Positions 59,173-64,000 of a DNA stretch of 64,000 bases are shown piece by piece (the first letter of the stretch is position 1; every line of letters starts with the position of its first letter). Both the position numbers and the translations under genes were made by a program. The notes beneath the pieces are model-generated. The model made no database searches and was not told the origin of the DNA. It was given only the letters and a program-made list of their open reading frames with translations. This DNA is from Streptomyces diacarni (GTDB lineage Bacteria; Actinomycetota; Actinomycetes; Streptomycetales; Streptomycetaceae): NCBI RefSeq assembly GCF_003323715.1, contig NZ_QOIN01000034.1, positions 62,001 to 126,000 on the forward strand. The letters run 5' to 3'.

Positions 59173-59925
59173 TCACTCCGTGCTTCCGGCGAGCCAGCTC
59201 ACGGCCTGGTGGAACAGCCGCCGGTAGCCCGCCCACTCGATGAACTCGGTGGGGGCCCAGTGCGGGGAGATGTCGGAGGCGAAGGCGAGTGTGCGCCCCG
59301 CGCCTTCGTCCCGTACGGCCAGCAGCGGGCGGGACTCGACGGTGGCCAGCACCCGCGCGTCCGGCTTGGCGGTCAGCTTCTGGTAGCCGAGCAGGAGGGG
59401 CCAGGTGGCGTCGAGCCCGGCGGTGACGGGGTGGTCCTCGCCGGACAGTTCGCCGGTGACTCCTTCAGGGCACTCCACGCGGTCGTCGTAGGGGAGGATC
59501 GAGACGGGCAGCACGGCCTCGGCGGGGGTGTCGTGGTAGTTGGCCTTGGCCTGGAAGCCCTGGAAGCTCAGGTAGCCGCCGGCCATCGCCAGCCCGCCGC
59601 CCCGGCGCACCCACTCCGCGAGCAGCTTGAGGCGGTTGGGGAAGGGCCGGCCCTGCGCGAAGACCTGCGGAGGCAGCAGCAGGGAGTTGGCGCCGATGTC
59701 GGAGAGGATCACGACGTCGTAGGCACCGAGCTTCTCCAGCGTCTCGGGGAAGTCGGTCGCCACCGCGTGCGAGGGCAGGTGTGTGACCTGGTGCCCCTCG
59801 GCCTCCAGCGCCTCGATGAGCGGGGTGGCGCCGATTTCGAGCTGGGCGTGGGGGAAGGCGTCGTAGCCCTTGAAGTCGGTCGAGGCGTTGATCCAGGACT
59901 CGCCTGCGAGCAGGACGCGGGCCAT
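59173..59925 (-). CDS. GATase1-like/ThuA-type protein (DUF1355-like)
   Basis: This 250-residue class I glutamine-amidotransferase-fold protein starts MARVLLAGESWINASTDFKG. It has YDVVILSDIGANSLLLP, WVRRGGGLAMAGGYLSFQGF and HPVTAGLD segments typical of the putative glutamine amidotransferase family often found with sugar-catabolic genes. No canonical nucleophile Cys is seen at the elbow (AMAGGY), so amidotransferase activity is doubtful. It is divergent from the LacI gene; two TTGCGCAA sites lie just upstream. Confidence 0.82.
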   Translation of the reverse strand: MARVLLAGESWINASTDFKGYDAFPHAQLEIGATPLIEALEAEGHQVTHLPSHAVATDFPETLEKLGAYDVVILSDIGANSLLLPPQVFAQGRPFPNRLKLLAEWVRRGGGLAMAGGYLSFQGFQAKANYHDTPAEAVLPVSILPYDDRVECPEGVTGELSGEDHPVTAGLDATWPLLLGYQKLTAKPDARVLATVESRPLLAVRDEGAGRTLAFASDISPHWAPTEFIEWAGYRRLFHQAVSWLAGSTE

Positions 59926-59940
59926 GCTTGTCTCCTAGGT

Positions 59941-59981
59941 GTTGCGCAAAATTTGTGCCGTCTTGCTTGTTGTTGCGCAAC
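59941..59981. promoter_or_regulatory. Paired LacI operators (TTGCGCAA) in divergent promoter
   Basis: TTGCGCAA occurs at 59942-59949 (GTGTTGCGCAAAATT) and 59973-59980 (TTGTTGCGCAACGTT), 31 bases apart, about three helical turns. The consensus TGTTGCGCAA is typical of LacI-family sites and lies just upstream of the GATase-like gene. Confidence 0.75.
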
Positions 59982-60078
59982 GTTAGGACTGCCGTTGTGC
60001 ACAGTCAATGGGTGTCAGAGGAAAGACAGTCGGTACACTCTGGAGCCACATGCGCACACCGGCGAAGAGGAGAAGAGT

Positions 60079-61101
60079 GTGACCCTGGCTCGTGTTGCGC
60101 AACACGCACACGTCTCGGCGTCCACGGTGTCCCGGTATCTGCGCGGGCAGCTGAAGGTGAACCCCGAGACCGCCGGACGCATCGACGCCGCGGTCCGCGA
60201 CCTGGGATACGAGGCGCCGCCCGCCGCGGCCCCGGAGCCCGCACAGGCCCCCGCCCCCGCCGCGAGCCCCGTCATCGCGCTGATCGTGCCCGATCTCGTC
60301 AACCCGTTCTTCGCCGAGCTGGCCGAGGAGATCGCCGCCACGGCCGCCGCCGGCGGGATCTCGCTCGTCGTCGGGGTCACCGGCAGGCAGTCCCGCCGCG
60401 AGGCCGGCCTGAGCGAACTCGTCGCACGCACCGACGCGGTGGACGGCATGATCTACGTCGGCATCCACCGCCGTAACCCCCGGCTCGTCAAGGCCATCAG
60501 CGGCGGGCTGCCCGTCGTCGTCCTGGACGAGGAGATCGCCGACACCTCGCAGGCCGACGCCATCTCCGTGGACAACTACGGCGGCGCCTACCAGGCCACC
60601 GCCTACCTCGCCCAGCTCGGACACCGCCGCATCGCGCACGTCGCGGGCCCGCCGGAGCTGTCCACCAGCCGCGACCGGCTGCGCGGCTTCCGCGACGCGA
60701 TGGCGCACGCGGACCTGCCCGTGGACGACTCCCTCGTCCTGCACGGCCCCTACACCGAGCAGTTCGGCGCCAGCACCTTCCCCTACCTGACCGGAGCCGC
60801 CGAACCGCCCACCGCCGTCTTCGCGGGCAGCGACATCGTCGCCGTCGGCATGCTCTCGGCCGCCGAACTGCACGGGCTGCGCATCCCCGAGGACCTGTCC
60901 GTCGTCGGCTGCGACGGCATCCGCGTCGGCGAGTGGCTGCGGCCCAAGCTCACCACCCTCCAGCAGCCCGTCGCCGACCTCGCCCGCTCCGCCCTCGACC
61001 TCGTCCAGGCCAGGGTCGAGAACCGGTCGGGGGAGCGCGTCACCCGCGTCTTCCCGCTGCACCTGGTCATCCGCGGCTCGGCCACGGCGCCCGGCGCCTG
61101 A
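60079..61101 (+). CDS. LacI-family transcriptional regulator of the catabolic cluster
   Basis: This 340-residue repressor has an N-terminal helix-turn-helix (LARVAQHAHVSASTVSRYLR) and a sugar-binding-protein-like effector domain (ALIVPDLVNPFFAELAEEIA; LAQLGHRRIAHVAGP). GTG at 60079 has GAGGAGAAG upstream. An Ala/Pro linker follows the DNA-binding domain. A 16-base palindrome CGTGTTGCGCAACACG lies inside its own codons (60091-60106). It likely represses the divergent genes and perhaps the M20 peptidase gene downstream. Effector unknown. Confidence 0.92.
   Translation: MTLARVAQHAHVSASTVSRYLRGQLKVNPETAGRIDAAVRDLGYEAPPAAAPEPAQAPAPAASPVIALIVPDLVNPFFAELAEEIAATAAAGGISLVVGVTGRQSRREAGLSELVARTDAVDGMIYVGIHRRNPRLVKAISGGLPVVVLDEEIADTSQADAISVDNYGGAYQATAYLAQLGHRRIAHVAGPPELSTSRDRLRGFRDAMAHADLPVDDSLVLHGPYTEQFGASTFPYLTGAAEPPTAVFAGSDIVAVGMLSAAELHGLRIPEDLSVVGCDGIRVGEWLRPKLTTLQQPVADLARSALDLVQARVENRSGERVTRVFPLHLVIRGSATAPGA
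60091..60106. promoter_or_regulatory. LacI-type palindrome inside the regulator's own coding sequence
   Basis: CGTGTTGCGCAACACG is a perfect palindrome with the same TTGCGCAA core as the promoter sites. It lies 12 bases after the start codon, in codons for ARVAQHA. It could be an internal operator that blocks the regulator's own transcription. Confidence 0.65.
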
Positions 61102-61159
61102 CGGCCGCCCCCCCCGCCGCGGCACCCGTCCCCCCCCGGTACCGACAAGGGAGCCCCGC

Positions 61160-62389
61160 ATGCCCGACACCCGGCCGCCCCACCCGTCCCAGCCCATAGC
61201 CGCACCCACCGCCGAGCCGCCCCGCGAGCCGCTCGCGCTCGCCCGGCGCCTGATCACCCTGGACACCCGGGGCGGCAACGAGAAGCCCGCCGCGACCCTG
61301 CTCGCCACGCTGCTGGACGACGCGGGCTTCGCCGTGCGCCTCGACGAACCGGAGCCCGGCCGGGCCAACCTCGTCGCCCGGTACGGAACGGGCACCCCGC
61401 TCACCCTGACCGGACACCTGGACACGGTGCCCGCCGACCCCGCCGGCTGGTCCTTCGACCCGCTCAGCGGCCACGTGCACGGCGACCGGCTGCGGGGCCG
61501 GGGCAGCAGCGACATGAAGGCCGGGGTCGCCGCCCTCGTCTGCGCCGCCCTCGACCACGTGGCCGGGGCCGGAACAGCGAAGGAGGCCGGGAGCGCCGGG
61601 GTACGCGGCGCCGCGCTCCAGCTCGTCTTCACCTTCGGTGAGGAGACCGGCTGCGACGGGGCGCGGCACCTGACGGACCTGGCGCCCAGTCCCGCGTTGC
61701 TGGTGGCCGAACCCACCGGCAACCGGCTCGTCCTCGGGCACAAGGGCGCCTTGTGGCTGCGGCTCACCGCGCACGGGCGCAGCGCCCACGGCTCCCGGCC
61801 TGAGCTTGGCGAGAACGCGCTGGTGGCGCTCGCCGCCACCGCGACCCGTCTGCACACGCACGACGCCTGGCCCGTCAGCCCCACGCACGGCCCGGTCACC
61901 GTCAACCCCGGCGCTTTCCGTGCCGGAGTGCAGCCCAACCTCGTGCCCGACCACGCGGAACTCGACCTCGACATCCGCACCGTCCCCGGCTTCGGCACCG
62001 AGGACGCGCTCGCGAAGGTCGGCGCACTCGCCGCACCCGGCACCCGCATCGAGCGTCTCCTCGACCTGCCCAGCATCGCCACCGACCCGTCCGCCCCACT
62101 CGTCGCACGGCTCGCCGCCGCGCTGCACGGCACGGCAGCAGGTGCGTCCGGCGCCGACGGGCACGGCGGTCACGACGGGCGGGTGCCGGCGGCGGACTAC
62201 GCCACCTACTTCACCGACGCGTCCGTGCTCGCCGGAAAGCTCGGCTCACCTGCGGTACTCCTGCACGGTCCCGGCGACCCCGAACAGGCCCACACCACCG
62301 ACGAGACCTGCTCGGTGGACAAGCTCCTCGCGGCGACCGACGCCTACCGCCGGCTGCTCACCGCGTGGCGCCAGGAGCCCGCCGCCTGA
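61160..62389 (+). CDS. M20-family metallopeptidase (ArgE/DapE-like)
   Basis: This is a 409-residue di-zinc amidohydrolase. Metal and catalytic motifs are GHLDTVP, GRGSSDMKAG and GEETG, with a lid-domain His in HGRSAHGS and a C-terminal metal His. Members deacylate amino acids or cleave dipeptides. It lies 58 bases after the LacI gene on the same strand and is probably co-regulated; with the hydrolase and transporter on the other strand it suggests breakdown of an amide- or ester-linked compound. Confidence 0.88.
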   Translation: MPDTRPPHPSQPIAAPTAEPPREPLALARRLITLDTRGGNEKPAATLLATLLDDAGFAVRLDEPEPGRANLVARYGTGTPLTLTGHLDTVPADPAGWSFDPLSGHVHGDRLRGRGSSDMKAGVAALVCAALDHVAGAGTAKEAGSAGVRGAALQLVFTFGEETGCDGARHLTDLAPSPALLVAEPTGNRLVLGHKGALWLRLTAHGRSAHGSRPELGENALVALAATATRLHTHDAWPVSPTHGPVTVNPGAFRAGVQPNLVPDHAELDLDIRTVPGFGTEDALAKVGALAAPGTRIERLLDLPSIATDPSAPLVARLAAALHGTAAGASGADGHGGHDGRVPAADYATYFTDASVLAGKLGSPAVLLHGPGDPEQAHTTDETCSVDKLLAATDAYRRLLTAWRQEPAA

Positions 62390-62593
62390 TCGTCGCCTGC
62401 GCGAGGGGCGCCCAGGACGTGACGCGGCGGCGGCCCGGGACGCCGGTGTCTGGTGCAATGGGCGTGGGGCACCGTCAACACGTGCGCAACCTGCGGGAAA
62501 CTGTGCGGCGGGACGCTAGGAGGTGTCACCGACGCAACCTCGGCCATACGGACCGGGGAGGCTGACCGGACCAGCGAGGATGGGTGATTGCCG

Positions 62594-63955
62594 ATGGACA
62601 AGCAGCAGGAGTTCGTGCTCCGCACGCTGGAGGAGCGGGACATCCGGTTCGTCCGGCTCTGGTTCACCGACGTCCTCGGCTTCCTGAAATCGGTGGCGGT
62701 CGCGCCCGCCGAGCTGGAGCAGGCGTTCGACGAGGGGATGGGCTTCGACGGCTCCGCCATCGAGGGCTTCGCACGCGTCTACGAATCCGACATGATCGCC
62801 AAGCCCGATCCGGGCACCTTCCAGATACTGCCGTGGCGCGCCGAGGCCCCCGGGACCGCCCGGATGTTCTGCGACATCCTGATGCCCGACGGCTCACCCT
62901 CCTACGCCGACCCCCGCTACGTCCTCAAGCGCGCCCTCGCCAAGGCCTCCGACCTCGGCTTCACCTTCTACACCCACCCCGAGATCGAGTTCTACCTGCT
63001 CAAGGAGAAGCCCGTCGACGGCACCCGGCCCGTCCCCGCCGACTCCTCCGGATACTTCGACCACACCCCGCAGAACGTCGGCATGGACTTCCGCCGCCAG
63101 GCCATCACCATGCTGGAGTCCATGGGCATCTCCGTCGAGTTCTCCCACCACGAGGGGGCACCGGGCCAGCAGGAGATCGACCTGCGCTACGCCGACGCGC
63201 TCTCGACCGCCGACAACATCATGACCTTCCGCCTCGTCATGAAGCAGGTCGCGCTGGAACAGGGCGTCCAGGCCACCTTCATGCCCAAGCCGTTCTCCGA
63301 ATACCCCGGCTCCGGCATGCACACCCACCTCTCCCTCTTCGAAGGCGACCGCAACGCCTTCTACGAGTCCGGCGCCGAATACCAGCTCTCCAAGGTCGGC
63401 CGCTCCTTCATCGCCGGCCTCCTCAAGCACGCCGGCGAGATCTCCGCCGTCACCAACCAGTGGGTCAACTCCTACAAGCGCATCTGGGGCGGGGCGAACC
63501 GGACGGCGGGCGAGGGCGGGGAGTCCCCCTCCTACATCTGCTGGGGCCACAACAACCGCTCCGCGCTGGTGCGCGTGCCCATGTACAAGCCCGGCAAGAC
63601 GGGCTCCACCCGCGTCGAGATGCGGTCGCTGGACTCCGGAGCCAACCCCTACCTCGCCTACGCGGTGCTGCTCGCCGCCGGGCTCAAGGGCATCGAGGAG
63701 GACTACGAGCTGCCCGCCGGGGCCGACGACGACGTGTGGGCGCTGTCCGACGCGGAGCGGCGCGCCATGGGGATCGAGCCGCTGCCCCAGAATCTGGGCG
63801 AGGCCATCAGTGCCATGGAGCGGAGTGAGCTGGTCGCTCAGACATTGGGGGAGCACGTGTTTGATTTCTTTTTGCGGAACAAGAAGCAGGAGTGGGAGGA
63901 GTACCGGTCTGAGGTCACCGCGTTCGAGCTGCGCAAGTCGCTCCCGGTTCTGTGA
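62594..63955 (+). CDS. glnA2: Glutamine synthetase-like enzyme, GlnA2 type (gamma-glutamylpolyamine synthetase)
   Basis: This is a 453-residue GSI-fold ligase beginning MDKQQEFVLRTLEERDIRFV. It has the beta-grasp loop EGMGFDGSAIEGFARVYESD, metal-binding PEIEFYLLKEK and EGAPGQQEIDLRYADAL, the ATP/His segment GSGMHTHLSLF and the Arg motif NNRSALVRVP. From memory, the sequence closely resembles the Streptomyces coelicolor GlnA2 protein, reported to glutamylate polyamines instead of making glutamine. The assignment rests on that and on synteny with nadE and panB. The ATG at 62594 is used; the TTG at 62588 is an alternative. Nothing is seen in 62390-62593 except its presumed promoter. Confidence 0.9.
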   Translation: MDKQQEFVLRTLEERDIRFVRLWFTDVLGFLKSVAVAPAELEQAFDEGMGFDGSAIEGFARVYESDMIAKPDPGTFQILPWRAEAPGTARMFCDILMPDGSPSYADPRYVLKRALAKASDLGFTFYTHPEIEFYLLKEKPVDGTRPVPADSSGYFDHTPQNVGMDFRRQAITMLESMGISVEFSHHEGAPGQQEIDLRYADALSTADNIMTFRLVMKQVALEQGVQATFMPKPFSEYPGSGMHTHLSLFEGDRNAFYESGAEYQLSKVGRSFIAGLLKHAGEISAVTNQWVNSYKRIWGGANRTAGEGGESPSYICWGHNNRSALVRVPMYKPGKTGSTRVEMRSLDSGANPYLAYAVLLAAGLKGIEEDYELPAGADDDVWALSDAERRAMGIEPLPQNLGEAISAMERSELVAQTLGEHVFDFFLRNKKQEWEEYRSEVTAFELRKSLPVL

Positions 63956-64000
63956 ACCCAGCCGCCGGCCGGTCTCTCACTCAAGAGAGCGCGATGAGGT

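Noticed and set aside
57745..60078. A 778-codon upstream extension of the LacI frame across the antisense catabolic genes
   Set aside because: The DNA-binding domain begins at 60079 with its own ribosome site; the extension is low-complexity shadow sequence opposite real genes.

Overview
This is a high-GC actinobacterial chromosome segment, almost certainly Streptomyces. Third codon positions are strongly G/C biased, and GTG/TTG starts with purine-rich ribosome sites are common. Typical Streptomyces families are present: a SARP/AfsR-type regulator, an XRE+DUF397 pair, many lipoproteins and tandem eukaryotic-type kinases. panB, nadE and a GlnA2-type glutamine synthetase occur in the same stretch.

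Layout. 1-7.4 kb: end of a DeoR/LacI-like regulator, then a minus-strand NHLM-type peptide export operon (GG-leader precursor, HlyD-like adaptor, C39-peptidase ABC transporter, second ABC transporter) with no visible maturation enzyme. 7.7-10.2 kb: sialidase, a 212-bp-period non-coding repeat and a SpoU-type rRNA methyltransferase. 10.4-13.8 kb: a WXG-like secreted-protein unit with a lipoprotein. 13.9-21.6 kb: F420-linked reductase, lipoprotein, DHA2 exporter, site-2 protease, a divergent LysR/EamA pair and ChaB. 21.8-28.1 kb: a large SARP regulator, a DrrAB-like exporter and panB. 28.6-38.8 kb: EEP membrane protein, MFS exporter, small secreted protein, nadE, multicopper oxidase with a DUF6153-like protein, LuxR-type regulator and a secreted subtilase. 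38.9-43.8 kb: two coupled Ser/Thr kinases with PQQ propellers. 43.8-47.1 kb: WYL regulator/VOC protein and AKR/TetR pairs, each with a palindromic operator.

47.1-52.9 kb is an inserted cassette. It is bounded by a 195-bp direct repeat (about 97% identical) of the 3' end of the TetR gene and holds the remnant of a serine-recombinase-like gene. Its cargo is an unannotated 42-residue acidic peptide gene, an asparagine-synthetase/lasso-cyclase-like enzyme lacking the Cys2 nucleophile, an ABC exporter and a divergent helix-turn-helix/TPR regulator. There is no lasso-type leader protease or recognition protein. I consider this the best candidate for an undescribed peptide-modification or peptide-signalling system here. 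In both this cassette and the NHLM operon a strong hairpin sits between precursor and downstream genes, which would favour an excess of precursor transcript.

52.9-64 kb: XRE/DUF397 module with two small minus-strand genes, a two-component flavin monooxygenase pair, a LacI-controlled catabolic cluster (phosphotriesterase-like hydrolase, YdcZ transporter, decayed gene, GATase-like protein, LacI, M20 peptidase) with repeated TTGCGCAA operators, and a GlnA2-type glutamine synthetase. No tRNA, rRNA, CRISPR array, intact transposase or replication origin was seen. All assignments come from reading the sequence; no database search was run.
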